Positions 11,019 through 21,253 of a DNA stretch of 64,000 nt are shown piece by piece. The stretch comes from Deltaproteobacteria bacterium (lineage in GTDB: Bacteria > Desulfobacterota > DSM-4660 > Desulfatiglandales > Desulfatiglandaceae), in NCBI GenBank assembly GCA_019307815.1, contig JAFDIV010000001.1:124001-188000 (forward strand), given 5' to 3'. The notes under the pieces were generated by a model. The model had not been told where the DNA came from and ran no database searches. It saw nothing but the letters and a program-made list of their open reading frames with translations. A program made the position numbers and the translations under genes. Within the stretch, counting starts at the first letter, position 1, and every line of letters begins with the position of its first letter.

Positions 11019-11196
11019 CTAACCAAGTAACTCGTTGAAAAAATAGGCAGGTCTTTCTTTTTTAGGGAAATTGGAGCCAGAGGTCGTTTAGGGATTCCCA
11101 ATTGATGAGGAGGAGTGTGCCGTGAGATCAAGCTAGTAATTTAATTTCTCCCATGAGCCGATTATTATATAAGATCCGAAAACTTTTCAGGCTATA

Positions 11197-12483
11197 TTGA
11201 AAGACGCTGATATGTTACAGGAATTTATCGCAAAATTTGGCAATTTCCTGTTGTCACTCTCGGATGCGATAGACATTGCAAGTCCTCAAATCGCTTCCCA
11301 TCAAATGAAAACAGCTTTTCTTGCCTGGAAGATTGCCCAAGCGGCAAGGCTTCCAGAAGATAAAATTGAAAAGCTTTATTTGGCTGCCCTGTTACATGAT
11401 ATAGGTGCATTGTCCTTAGAGGAAAAAATTCAGCTTCATACTGGATTTGATGAGATTGATCTAGATACTCATTGTATTCTTGGGGAAGCATTGTTCGACT
11501 TATCACCTCTTCTTGCCCCTGCTGCAAAAATTGTTCGATACCACCATAAGCCATGGCAAGCCTGGGTTGAATCAATTGATCCCCCTAATGTTTTAGAGTC
11601 TCAAACACTCTATTTAGCCGATATTCTCGAAAGATCAATTGTGCGTGATAAATATATCCTTCACCAGATAGATGAACTTAAATCTAAAGCAGTTTCCCTC
11701 TCTGGCTCTGAAATTCATCCGGATGTGGTAAATGTATTTATGGAAATATCTCGTCAAGAGGATTTTTGGTTAGATTTGACTTCACCACGTTTATATTCCC
11801 TGCTGTTGCATTTTGGTCCGTTTCGGCGGGTTGAAATCGATCAAAAAGATATTTTCTCAATAGCCTCCATTTTTCGCCATATTATAGATTTCAAGTCAAG
11901 ATTCACTGCAACACATTCCACTGGTGTAGCAGAATGTGCTGTAATGCTTTCACGATATTTTGGGTTCACAGATTCCGAAATAGCTCAAATGGAAATTGCT
12001 GGATATTTTCATGACTTAGGAAAACTTGCGGTGCCCAACTCGATTCTGGAAAAACCGGGGAAATTAACAAAAGAAGAATTTGAGGTCATTAAGCAGCATA
12101 CATATTTTACGTATACGGTTTTGAGTACTATAGGTGGCCTTGGGTTAATAGCGGAATGGGCAGCTTTCCATCACGAGAAGCTTGATGGCTCAGGCTATCC
12201 ATTTCATGTGACGGAAGAAAGAATAAATATAGGCGCAAGAATAATGGCTGTTGCAGATATCTTTACCGCTTTGGCTGAGGATAGGCCGTACAGAAGGGGT
12301 ATGGAAAGGCGACAAATCGAAGACATATTAAAATCACAAACTGCCAACAAAGCGCTTGATGGAAGTATCGTAAATATTCTTTTAGAAAATTTCGAAGAGA
12401 TATGGACCAACGTTAAATCAAAACAGATGATATCAAAAGATATTTTTGAAAAAAAGTTTTTAAAAGTCAAACGACAGGGGTAG
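11197..12483 (+). CDS. HD / HD-GYP domain phosphohydrolase (start uncertain, TTG 11197 or ATG 11212)
   Basis: LLHDIGAL in the N-terminal half; FRHIIDFKSRFTATHSTGVAE...YFHDLGKLAVPNSILEKPGKLTKEEF...HHEKLDGSGYP...DIFTALAEDRPYR. Confidence 0.9.
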   Translation: MKDADMLQEFIAKFGNFLLSLSDAIDIASPQIASHQMKTAFLAWKIAQAARLPEDKIEKLYLAALLHDIGALSLEEKIQLHTGFDEIDLDTHCILGEALFDLSPLLAPAAKIVRYHHKPWQAWVESIDPPNVLESQTLYLADILERSIVRDKYILHQIDELKSKAVSLSGSEIHPDVVNVFMEISRQEDFWLDLTSPRLYSLLLHFGPFRRVEIDQKDIFSIASIFRHIIDFKSRFTATHSTGVAECAVMLSRYFGFTDSEIAQMEIAGYFHDLGKLAVPNSILEKPGKLTKEEFEVIKQHTYFTYTVLSTIGGLGLIAEWAAFHHEKLDGSGYPFHVTEERINIGARIMAVADIFTALAEDRPYRRGMERRQIEDILKSQTANKALDGSIVNILLENFEEIWTNVKSKQMISKDIFEKKFLKVKRQG

Positions 12484-12770
12484 TCAAATTCTAAAATAGA
12501 TGCGTAGTGACCTAGAAAAGGACGGGTAACTCGTTGGAAGCAGGGCGGGGAGATAGTCCTCACCCCAGCAATTACCACTCCCCTAATGGCAAGCCGAAAA
12601 ATGTCATCCCACCCCAATTCCACAAGCATAAACAGGAATGAAAGAGTGGTTAGATGGTTGCAAAACTTCGTGGTATTTTGTAGCCATTACACAGCAACAC
12701 AGCGAAATGGCAGTAGTGCCTTGGTGACCAGGCAAAATCTGCTCAAGAGGGAATACAGGAGGAGTGGGAA

Positions 12771-13214
12771 ATGAGATATGAGAGTCATTATCGTGCGCTG
12801 GAGAGGATGTATCTTGCTGCACCCATAAACCGAATATTTGAGCCACGTATAACGGTCTCAAGAGAGATGGCTGAGATAGAAATGGATGTGGACGATTCTT
12901 TTTTCCATGCTGCTGGGGCTGTGCACGGCTGTGTTTATTTTAAGATGCTTGATGATGCAGCATTTTTCGCTGCCAATTCCATCGTGTCCGACTACTTTGT
13001 CTTGACTGTTTCCTTTACAACCTATTTAACAAGGCGCATTTCTACGGGCAGAATGAAGTCAATCGGAAAGGTTGTGAGCAAATCAAAGACCCAAATCATT
13101 GCTGAGTCAGTGGTCTATAATGAAAAGGGAAAGGAAATAGGAAGGGGTAGTGGAATATTTGTAAAGGGAAAACTCCGTTTGGTTGATGCGCTGGGGTATG
13201 CCAAAACAAAGTAG
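12771..13214 (+). CDS. PaaI-family hotdog thioesterase
   Basis: AAGAVHGCVYFKMLDDAAFFAANSIV hotdog motif. Confidence 0.75.
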   Translation: MRYESHYRALERMYLAAPINRIFEPRITVSREMAEIEMDVDDSFFHAAGAVHGCVYFKMLDDAAFFAANSIVSDYFVLTVSFTTYLTRRISTGRMKSIGKVVSKSKTQIIAESVVYNEKGKEIGRGSGIFVKGKLRLVDALGYAKTK

Positions 13215-13330
13215 GAATGTATCAATGACATGAAGATGGAGAGCAGACAGGATAAAGGGTTTTAAAGGGTGTGTCCCGCAATGTTTGCCGTAGGTGGCCT
13301 AAACATTAACATGTCAGACCATAGGCCGAA

Positions 13331-13726
13331 TTGACCAAAAAATGGCCAGGGCGCATGTATTATTTGATCGCTGCTAATTTATTAGTAGTTATCCACCTCG
13401 GGTTTGTCTGCTTTGTGGTGATGGGTGGATTCCTGGTTTTAAGGTGGCGGCGCATTGCTTTTTTACACATTCCGGCTGCGGTATGGGGAGCGATAATTGA
13501 GTATCAGGGGTGGTTGTGTCCGCTCACTCCACTGGAGCAAAGGCTCAGGCAAGCGGCAGGTCAGTTTGGATATTCTGGTGGTTTCATCGAGCACTACCTC
13601 CTGCCAGTATTGTATCCAGCCTATCTCAGCAGGGAATTGCAGATAGTCCTTGGCACTTTTGTCATTGTGATGAATATTGCAGTCTATGGCTGGGTGATAG
13701 CGCGGCTGGCAAGGAGTAGGAAATGA
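13331..13726 (+). CDS. DUF2784-like membrane protein
   Basis: HLGFVCFVVMGGFLVLRW...PAAVWGAIIEYQGWLCPLTPLEQRLRQAAG. Confidence 0.8.
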   Translation: MTKKWPGRMYYLIAANLLVVIHLGFVCFVVMGGFLVLRWRRIAFLHIPAAVWGAIIEYQGWLCPLTPLEQRLRQAAGQFGYSGGFIEHYLLPVLYPAYLSRELQIVLGTFVIVMNIAVYGWVIARLARSRK

Positions 13727-13793
13727 ATGTATCAACAAAGTAAGACTATAGCTTAGTTTTGATCAGGGTTTTACCTGGCCATTGAAGGAGGGC

Positions 13794-14870
13794 TCAGGAT
13801 GTCTCTTTCAAGATGTTCTGAATGATTTCAACACCCTTTATCATGTCTTTCACGGCAATATGTTCATCTTTTGTGTGTTCTGATTGAACGCCCATCCCCA
13901 TAACCACGGTTTCTATGCCCTTTTCATTATAAATGGCGGCATCAGTCCCACCGCATATGACTTTGGTTTTAGGGTTCAGGCCTGCGTTTAAAATGGCCTT
14001 TTTGGCAATTGCTACTGATTCAGTGTCTTCCGGAATCTGGTAGCATTTCACCAGGAGTTCCATATTGACTTCCGCCTTTGCCCCAATAGATTCCGCTGCA
14101 TTTTGGAATATCTGGCTTATTAATTCACTTCTCCTAAGGCATTTCTCGTGCGTTTGACTGCGACATTCAACCTTGACTTCTGTATTTTCCGGCACGGCAT
14201 TGAGAACCTCCCCGCCCCTAATGACTCCGACATTCACTGTTGTCTCATCATCCACCCAGCCTTCCTTTATCATGGATATGGCATATGATGCGGCCTTGAT
14301 GGAAGATATGCCCTTTTCTGGCTCCATTCCCGCATGAGCCGATCTACCGGTGATATCCACCGTAAGACTCATGTAAGACGGGCCGCCGATGATAATGTCC
14401 TCTAAGGTGTCTGAGTCAATCACGAACCCAAAATCCGCTTTGAGGATTGAGGTGTCCATATTCTTGGCCCCCTTGAAACCGATCTCTTCTTCTCTTGACA
14501 CGGCGATCTCTATGGGAGGGTGACGATCGGCTGTCCGGATTGCCTCTATGAGCTCTGCAATGCCTGCCTTGTCATCTGCGCCCAGGATCGTATTTCCTTG
14601 AGATCGTATGATCTGATCTTCAAGCACAGGTTCAATGCCCATACCCGGTTTAACCGTATCCGCATGAACCCCGAAAAAGATGGGTTTAACAGAGCCAGAA
14701 TTCTTGGCAGGCACCTTCGCTATAAGGTTTCCGTAATTATCTATAAGGCATTCGGCTCCCAACTCCTTTGAAAGCAGGCCATTGAGGTAATCGATGAAAT
14801 CCTTTTCATTGCCGGATTCACTGCTAACCCGAACCATCTCGAAAAAAGTATCTATTAACTTTTGGCTCAT
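13794..14870 (-). CDS. M20-family metallopeptidase (peptidase T-like)
   Basis: FFGVHADTVKPG, LGADDKAG, SREEEIGFKGA, GRSAHAGMEPEKG. Confidence 0.88.
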   Translation of the reverse strand: MSQKLIDTFFEMVRVSSESGNEKDFIDYLNGLLSKELGAECLIDNYGNLIAKVPAKNSGSVKPIFFGVHADTVKPGMGIEPVLEDQIIRSQGNTILGADDKAGIAELIEAIRTADRHPPIEIAVSREEEIGFKGAKNMDTSILKADFGFVIDSDTLEDIIIGGPSYMSLTVDITGRSAHAGMEPEKGISSIKAASYAISMIKEGWVDDETTVNVGVIRGGEVLNAVPENTEVKVECRSQTHEKCLRRSELISQIFQNAAESIGAKAEVNMELLVKCYQIPEDTESVAIAKKAILNAGLNPKTKVICGGTDAAIYNEKGIETVVMGMGVQSEHTKDEHIAVKDMIKGVEIIQNILKETS

Positions 14871-14897
14871 AAACCTTTCCTCTCCTTTTTTGGGGCT

Positions 14898-15641
14898 CTA
14901 TTCTCCATGATGTAACCCGAATTCATCAAGGATCTTATTATAGAGGCCACTCTCTTTAATCTTTTTTAGGCCAGCATTGAAGATATGAACCAGTTTATCA
15001 AGATTTTTTTGAAAAGCAACGTGGAGCTGTCTTGAAATTTGGTATCCCTTGACCGGTTCAATGTCAACAATGTGCATCTTCTGCATAAGATATGACGCAA
15101 CTCCCGAATCCATCAAGGCCATATCCAACTTTCCGGCCAAGAGATCTTTTAAGAGCTGTTCTTGGTTTCTGGCAGCTATCTTCACCGGCTCCTTCAAACG
15201 ATCAATGACAGGATCATAGCTATATCCTGATAAGACGCCTATCCTGAATTTCGTTAATTGGGGTAGTATTTCGGCATTGCCATGGAGTCTTACTGGAGAC
15301 CCGGATTTTTTGAAAAAAACAGTCCTTGCTGTCCTCAGGGGATGTGAGAATGCGTATGTCTTTTTCCTTTCAGGGGTGGGGGCAATTTGAAAAATGCCAT
15401 CAGCCTGCTTCATTTCCATCTGTTCAATACAGGCCTCCCATGGAAGAAGTCGAATTCGGGTTTCTATAAGGAATTCTCCGAAAGCCGCGGCAATGATGTC
15501 ATGATCAATCCCTTTGACAGTACCCCCTTCATCATATTGATAGGGGGGATATGGATCTGCAACAAGTTCTACGACCCGCATTTCCTTATCATCATTATTA
15601 TCAATGGAAATTACTTCCTTGGCAACGACGACCAACCACAC
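14898..15641 (-). CDS. periplasmic solute-binding protein family 3-like (GTG start)
   Basis: VELVADPYPPYQYDEGGTVKGIDHDIIAAAF...LPWEACIEQMEMKQADGIFQIAPTPERKKTYAFSHPL. Confidence 0.82.
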   Translation of the reverse strand: MWLVVVAKEVISIDNNDDKEMRVVELVADPYPPYQYDEGGTVKGIDHDIIAAAFGEFLIETRIRLLPWEACIEQMEMKQADGIFQIAPTPERKKTYAFSHPLRTARTVFFKKSGSPVRLHGNAEILPQLTKFRIGVLSGYSYDPVIDRLKEPVKIAARNQEQLLKDLLAGKLDMALMDSGVASYLMQKMHIVDIEPVKGYQISRQLHVAFQKNLDKLVHIFNAGLKKIKESGLYNKILDEFGLHHGE

Positions 15642-15670
15642 AGCGCACAGATTGTGGCAGACAAAGCCCG

Positions 15671-16717
15671 TCAGTGTCCGCAGGCCTTTGCCAGTTCTCT
15701 CAGTTCTGGATGAACAACCTCACCATCCTTGGTTATGGGCTGGCCATCGCAGGTCACCGAACACGCCAGACTGATCCCATCGATATGGGATGCGGCCTCT
15801 CTCGGCTTCCCCCCCGAATACATGGGGCCCTGATAGCCAAAACCCCACTCTGTACATCCCCATACCCTTTCATCTTCTGTGGTAGTATACCCAAGTTTCG
15901 CCTTTGGATTGAAACCATAGCAGACATGGGCAGCCAGATACATATTGGGATCATCCAGTTTCTCGAACCATTTCTTCACGATCTCGGCCTCTTTCCCTCC
16001 TCTGATCTCCTTGATCCTTCCCTTTTCAACTTCGTAAATGACCGGCTCTGATACAACCCCTATGTCAGCTTCGCCACCGCCCGAAATTGCTCCGTCAAAG
16101 ACAATGGTTCCATTAATGGTTTCTTCCCTTGGTGCCCAGCCGATCTGGCCTATAAGGAAATGTCCCCCGGGTGTATCCGCAATGTGTTCGTTTGCAAAAG
16201 GGCGATCAGGATGGTTTTCAAATGTGACGTTTGTTCCTGCGGCATTTACGATCTTCATTCCTTTTGCTCGCTTCGTTATCTCAACGACCTTCTCCTGGAA
16301 TGCAATTTGGGCCTGGATATCCACTTCTCCTATACAGCGGATCAATTGATCAGTAGACAGACCGCCGAGCATAAGGTTTCGCGTTCTCCCATTTGTTACC
16401 GCTCGTGTCCAAGGGGTCCCATACAAAAGCCACTGGTTGTTCAGTTCGATCCAGGCGTCTGTTGCAGGACAGGCAGCGAAAAGGGGTTCCGGCAGGTAGG
16501 GGTCACAGGCCTTGCCGTAGCCCTTGGGGGTGGTGTGCCAAGCCACCATTACCTTTGCTCCCAAGGCCTCACCAGCCTTGGCCATCTCTTCCGCCACCCT
16601 GAAGTCACTGATCGAATCAATGGTAATTAAAAGGCTCTCTCCCTCTTTAATTCGGATTATTTCTTTAACGGTCTTATAGGCCGCTTTAAACAATTCGAGG
16701 TCTTTGCTGGTAGGCAT
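15671..16717 (-). CDS. M29 aminopeptidase / NicX-like metalloprotein, copy 2
   Basis: MPTSKDLELFKAAYKTVKEIIRIKEGESLLITIDS...; GWAPREETINGTIVFDGAISGGGEADIG; start set at ATG 16717 behind GGTGAG SD. Confidence 0.75.
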   Translation of the reverse strand: MPTSKDLELFKAAYKTVKEIIRIKEGESLLITIDSISDFRVAEEMAKAGEALGAKVMVAWHTTPKGYGKACDPYLPEPLFAACPATDAWIELNNQWLLYGTPWTRAVTNGRTRNLMLGGLSTDQLIRCIGEVDIQAQIAFQEKVVEITKRAKGMKIVNAAGTNVTFENHPDRPFANEHIADTPGGHFLIGQIGWAPREETINGTIVFDGAISGGGEADIGVVSEPVIYEVEKGRIKEIRGGKEAEIVKKWFEKLDDPNMYLAAHVCYGFNPKAKLGYTTTEDERVWGCTEWGFGYQGPMYSGGKPREAASHIDGISLACSVTCDGQPITKDGEVVHPELRELAKACGH

Positions 16718-16769
16718 GATTTGTCTCACCTCCTGTTCCAGGCCCCTGAAAGGTCTTTCAGCGAGCCGA

Positions 16770-17813
16770 TTACTTTCCCAAGGGCTTGGCCAACTCGGCC
16801 AGTTTAGGGTCAACTACCTTGCCTTCATCCAGGATCTGGTGGCCGTCCAACCACACCGATGAATTGAGGCAGATGCCATCACAATGGGTTACTGCCTCGC
16901 CTGCGTTTCCTTGGAAAAACGGCCCTTGGTAGCCGAAGCCCCACTCGGTACTGCCCCAGACCCGCTCGTCCTCGGTACAGAGCCCCGAAAGCCGCGCGCC
17001 GGGATTGAAACCGTAGCAGACATGGGCCATGTTGTACATGTTGTCATCATTGAGGCTCTTCAGCCAATCGGCCAGGAATTTTGCTTCCTCGCCGCCCACA
17101 ATGTCCACAATGCGCCCCTTTTCCACCACCAACTTGATGGGCGTCTTGAGGATACCCAGGTCAGCAGGTCCGCCGCCAGAGAAAGAGCCGTCGAAGACGA
17201 TCTCCCCGTTGATGGATTCCTCCAACGGCGCCCACCCGATCTGGCCCAAAAGGAAGTGTGGCCCGGGCGTTGAAGCGTGGCACTCATTGGTGACGGGTCG
17301 GCCTACGTTTGTAAAGGACACGTCAGTACCGGCTGGTGTGGTGATGTGCATCTGTTTTGCGGCATGGGTCATATCCACCACCGCGGTCATAAACTCACGC
17401 AACGCCTTGAGATCAATTGCCCCGATGCAGCGATTGATCATGTCCACGTCAAGCCCCCCCAGGAACAAATAACGGGTTTTAGTGCCCTCCCGCATGGCCT
17501 CTTCCCAGGCGGAATTGTAAAGAAGCCACTGATTGTTGAGTTCCACCCAGGCATCGGCCCTGAGGATTGCCCCATAAAGGGAGTCTGGGAGGTAGGGATC
17601 ACCCACCTTGCCGTAGCCGGGTGGGGTGGAGTGGTATGCAATCATGGTCTTGGCACCGGCGCATTCGCCAGCCCGCGCCATACCTTCGGCGATGCGAAAA
17701 TCGGCTTTGGAGTCGATAGTGATCAGTAAGGTCTCGCCGGGCTTGACCTCTAGAATGTCGAAGATCGTCTTATGACAGGACACTGCCAACTCAAGCTCTT
17801 GACTTCCAATCAT
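16770..17813 (-). CDS. M29 aminopeptidase / NicX-like metalloprotein, copy 1
   Basis: Clearly homologous to the 15671-16717 product (GQIGWAPLEESINGEIVFDGSFSGGGPADLG; VCYGFNPGA; WGSTEWGFGYQGP). Confidence 0.75.
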   Translation of the reverse strand: MIGSQELELAVSCHKTIFDILEVKPGETLLITIDSKADFRIAEGMARAGECAGAKTMIAYHSTPPGYGKVGDPYLPDSLYGAILRADAWVELNNQWLLYNSAWEEAMREGTKTRYLFLGGLDVDMINRCIGAIDLKALREFMTAVVDMTHAAKQMHITTPAGTDVSFTNVGRPVTNECHASTPGPHFLLGQIGWAPLEESINGEIVFDGSFSGGGPADLGILKTPIKLVVEKGRIVDIVGGEEAKFLADWLKSLNDDNMYNMAHVCYGFNPGARLSGLCTEDERVWGSTEWGFGYQGPFFQGNAGEAVTHCDGICLNSSVWLDGHQILDEGKVVDPKLAELAKPLGK

Positions 17814-17885
17814 TTTTCTTTCCTCCTTATGTATTATTCAGACAATTTGTTCTTTCTCAAAAGGTTGGTAAGGCGTCCGCCCCTC

Positions 17886-18836
17886 TCAACCGGCGGTTGC
17901 AGGGCCTCTTCTGAATCCTTGTGTCAATCTCTTTGCGTATCGTTCCAGACTGGGGCCGACTCCTTTGGGAAGAAAGGCCAGAACCAGGACAAATATCAGT
18001 CCGAAGAGTATCCTTTGATAGCGCTCTACCCCGGAGAAGACATCTGGAAGTAGGATCACGATGAGGGTTCCAAGCAGGGGGCCGTAACACAGGCTGCTAC
18101 CCCCCAAAAGGGGGATGAAATAGATATAAATCGTGGTGAATACTTCAATGTCTACTGAGGATATAAATCCAGTGTAGTTGACGTAGAGGGCCCCGCCAAA
18201 ACCGGAAAGCAGTCCCATGATTCCATAAGCCAACACTTTGTATTTCATGGTGTTGATACCCACAGTTTGGGCCAGATCGTCGTTCTCGGCGATAAGGGTC
18301 AAGATTTGTCCCGTTCTGGTGGTCATCAGCCAAAACAGAAATCCCACGATGACCAAAGTACAAATAACAAGGATCACATAGTATGTATTAGGGTCCACCA
18401 CGGCCTGGATGCCGTCGAAGTATAGTCCGTTGCGTCCGCCTGTGATGGGTTTAAGGGCATCGACCACTTTGGGAAACAGAATGGCCAAAAGGAAGGAGGC
18501 CATACCCACGTAAAACCCCTTGGCCCGGCACGTGCTCAGGAAAATCCCCATCCCCACCACGCAGGACATCAACGATCCTGTGGCTACTGAGACTAGAATT
18601 GGCCATTGGTATATCTCGGTCAGAACGATGGTGCCATAAGCACCCAGCGACATGGTCACCGAATAACCGAAAAAAGGCTGGCCGGCCTTGTAAAGTAAGA
18701 ACCAGGCTACATACCCCTGAATCATAAACAGAAGGACGTGACCGGAAATCTCCTGTAAATAGCCGCCCCACAGCACGAAGAGGCTTGGAAGGGCCAATAC
18801 CACCAGAGTCAAAATGTGCTTATAGTGCTCTTTCAC
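17886..18836 (-). CDS. branched-chain amino acid-type ABC transporter permease (LivM-like)
   Basis: Hydrophobic; YGIMGLLSGFGGALYVNYTGFISS; LLGGSSLCYGPLLGTLI. Confidence 0.88.
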   Translation of the reverse strand: MKEHYKHILTLVVLALPSLFVLWGGYLQEISGHVLLFMIQGYVAWFLLYKAGQPFFGYSVTMSLGAYGTIVLTEIYQWPILVSVATGSLMSCVVGMGIFLSTCRAKGFYVGMASFLLAILFPKVVDALKPITGGRNGLYFDGIQAVVDPNTYYVILVICTLVIVGFLFWLMTTRTGQILTLIAENDDLAQTVGINTMKYKVLAYGIMGLLSGFGGALYVNYTGFISSVDIEVFTTIYIYFIPLLGGSSLCYGPLLGTLIVILLPDVFSGVERYQRILFGLIFVLVLAFLPKGVGPSLERYAKRLTQGFRRGPATAG

Positions 18837-19677
18837 TGCCTAAAATACCTCTGGGTGATACAATCAGCACAGTAATGACAATGGCATAGAGGAGTACACT
18901 TTGCCAGTTGCCGTCCAGGAAGTATCCGCTAAAGCTCAACACCAGGCCCATCAGCAATGCGCTCAACATGCCGCCCCAAATATTCCCGATGCCTCCCACA
19001 ACAGCGATGATGAAACCAAGAAAGCCCAACTCCCATCCGCTGAGCACGTTCAGGTTGTAAAGGGAACCCCAAAAGATGGCCCCGATGCAGGCAAGAGAGC
19101 AACCAATCCCATGGGCCACGGCATAAACCCTGTCGGTATTGACCCCCACCAACTTGGCCAACTTCAGGTTACGGGAAGTGGCTTGCCAGGACTGGCCGGG
19201 CCTTGTGTGAATCTCCAATAGGCGGATCGCCGTAAGGGTGCTGAGTGCGAAGACCAAGGCCAGCAGTTTTATCACTTCTACAGTCACTCCGCCGACCGTG
19301 AAGCTGCCCAGGTAGGGCAATGCAATGGAGATACTGGGGCGGGGAAATATGGCCCTGGTGAGGCCCTCAAAAACAAAACCCAGGGAGATGGTGATGACGA
19401 AAAAAAGAATGGCATCGCCCCCCTTGTTGCTAATGGGAGTCAAAAGAAGCTTCTGCAGGAAATAACCAATGGGGAAGCAGACCCCCACGCCCACGATCAA
19501 GGCCAACACCAGATTGTAGGATAAAAAATACCAGGTCACAAAGCCACCGAATACGCCGATCAGGCCGATGGCAAAATTGGGAATGCCTGTGATGCCATAG
19601 ACCACGGCTACCCCTAATACGGGTAGGGAGAGAATGCCGCCCATAATGATGCCGTTTATTAAGCCTGTAAGAATCAT
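18820..19677 (-). CDS. branched-chain amino acid-type ABC transporter permease (LivH-like)
   Basis: LTGLINGIIMGGILSLPVLGVAVVYGITGIPNFAIG; AVVGGIGNIWGGMLSALLMG. Confidence 0.9.
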   Translation of the reverse strand: MILTGLINGIIMGGILSLPVLGVAVVYGITGIPNFAIGLIGVFGGFVTWYFLSYNLVLALIVGVGVCFPIGYFLQKLLLTPISNKGGDAILFFVITISLGFVFEGLTRAIFPRPSISIALPYLGSFTVGGVTVEVIKLLALVFALSTLTAIRLLEIHTRPGQSWQATSRNLKLAKLVGVNTDRVYAVAHGIGCSLACIGAIFWGSLYNLNVLSGWELGFLGFIIAVVGGIGNIWGGMLSALLMGLVLSFSGYFLDGNWQSVLLYAIVITVLIVSPRGILGSERAL

Positions 19678-19692
19678 GCACCCACCTTGAGG

Positions 19693-20403
19693 TTACTGTC
19701 CCATATAGAGGTCTTGCAGGGTTTTCTCGTCCAGGTTGGACGACTTTTCTACGAACTTGATCTCTCCACCTTCCAGTCCGATGATTCGATCAGCAATTCG
19801 CAGTATCTTGACATTTTGCTCTGCCAGAAAAAGCGCTTTACCGGTTTCCTGTCTGATCTGGCTGAGATTACTGAAAAGCCGGGTGACCAGCTTGGGAGCC
19901 AGGCCAATGGAGGGTTCGTCAATGAGTAACAGCCTTGCATCGGAAACGATGCCTATTCCCACGGCCAGCATCTTCTGCTGCCCTCCGCTCAATGTATGGG
20001 CGCTTTGGGTAACTCTCTCCTTAAGGGCTGGAAAAAGAGAATACACGTAGTCAATCAAATGGTTGACTCTCTTGGGGCTGACGAGCACGCCACTGACTTC
20101 CAGGTTTTTTCTTACTTGCATCATGGGAAAGATGTATCTTTCTTGAGGCACCAGCATGAGTCCCATCCGTCGGCGTTCCCTCACGGACAAGCCGTCAATA
20201 CGTCTCCCCAAAAACGAGATTACTCCTTCCTTGTTTCTTAAAGTGCCAGCTATGGTTTCTAATAAAGTCGTCTTGCCAGATCCGTTTGGACCCACGATCC
20301 CAATGATTTCATTCTCAAAGACCTTAAAACTGATATTCTTTAAGGCCGTAACCTGGCCGTAGTTGGTTACCAGTCCGGACACTTCCAGTATTACATCGGG
20401 CAA
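19693..20403 (-). CDS. branched-chain amino acid-type ABC transporter ATPase (LivF-like)
   Basis: GPNGSGKTTLLETIAG, LSGGQQKMLAVGIGIVSDARLLLIDEPSIGLAP. Confidence 0.93.
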   Translation of the reverse strand: MPDVILEVSGLVTNYGQVTALKNISFKVFENEIIGIVGPNGSGKTTLLETIAGTLRNKEGVISFLGRRIDGLSVRERRRMGLMLVPQERYIFPMMQVRKNLEVSGVLVSPKRVNHLIDYVYSLFPALKERVTQSAHTLSGGQQKMLAVGIGIVSDARLLLIDEPSIGLAPKLVTRLFSNLSQIRQETGKALFLAEQNVKILRIADRIIGLEGGEIKFVEKSSNLDEKTLQDLYMGQ

Positions 20404-20406
20404 AGG

Positions 20407-21120
20407 CTATTCCTCCTCCGTTTCTAAATAGCAGGCCAACACGGCTGGATTGGTTCTGATCTCCTGGGGTGTGCCTTCTGCGATGGGGCACCCTTGATCC
20501 AGCACAAATATCTTGTCCGATGTCCGCATAATGGGCTTCATCTCGTGACCAATCTGGAAGATGGTGTACCCTCGGTCGCGCAGGTCAAGGACGATATCAC
20601 AGACATGATCGGTCTCGGCAGGAAGAAGGCCCCCAATCAGCTCATCCAGCAAGATCAGCTTGGGGCTGGTGGCCAAGGCCCTCCCCAAGTCCACCAGCTT
20701 GCTGTCAAGAGGCGGAAGATTGGAAACCACCGTGTCAGCCTTGTCCCTTAACCCCAGCAGCTCCAGGATTTCATGGGTGCGCCTCATTCTCTCTTTTTTG
20801 GTGAGGGCGTCCTTTAGAAATCCGGATCTGATGTTTTCAAAAACGGTCAGGTTGGGAAAGTTATTTCTAAGCTGGTAGGTCTTAGCGATCCCCGCCCGGC
20901 AGATTTGATAGGGTCGCAATCTGGTGATGTCCTTACCTAAAAACTTGACAACTCCTGCATCCGCCCGCAACACGCCGGTGATCACATTGAACAGGGTCGT
21001 TTTTCCAGCTCCGTTGGGGCCGATTAGGCTGCATATGGATCCTTCCTCCACATGAATGCTTACATTGTCCAAGGCCTTGAGTCCGCCGAAGGAAATCTCT
21101 ACATTCGCTACATCCAACAT
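20407..21120 (-). CDS. branched-chain amino acid-type ABC transporter ATPase (LivG-like)
   Basis: GPNGAGKTTLFNVITG, VDLGRALATSPKLILLDELIGGL; Walker B DE followed by LIGG. Confidence 0.92.
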   Translation of the reverse strand: MLDVANVEISFGGLKALDNVSIHVEEGSICSLIGPNGAGKTTLFNVITGVLRADAGVVKFLGKDITRLRPYQICRAGIAKTYQLRNNFPNLTVFENIRSGFLKDALTKKERMRRTHEILELLGLRDKADTVVSNLPPLDSKLVDLGRALATSPKLILLDELIGGLLPAETDHVCDIVLDLRDRGYTIFQIGHEMKPIMRTSDKIFVLDQGCPIAEGTPQEIRTNPAVLACYLETEEE

Positions 21121-21253
21121 GGGCCCATCGCTTATTCTACTCTTTGGCTAAAAGGAAATCCGCATTGGCATATTTAGCGGCAGTCCAACCCGAGAAATCA
21201 TCCCCAACCGCCGGCCCTATTCAAACAGGACCGGCTGTTGGGCGATTGTAGCC

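Noticed and set aside
11020-12540. Short repeated phrase taactcgttg(g/a)aa at ~11.03 kb and ~12.53 kb
   Set aside because: Only about 10-13 nt shared; too short to claim a repeat or att site
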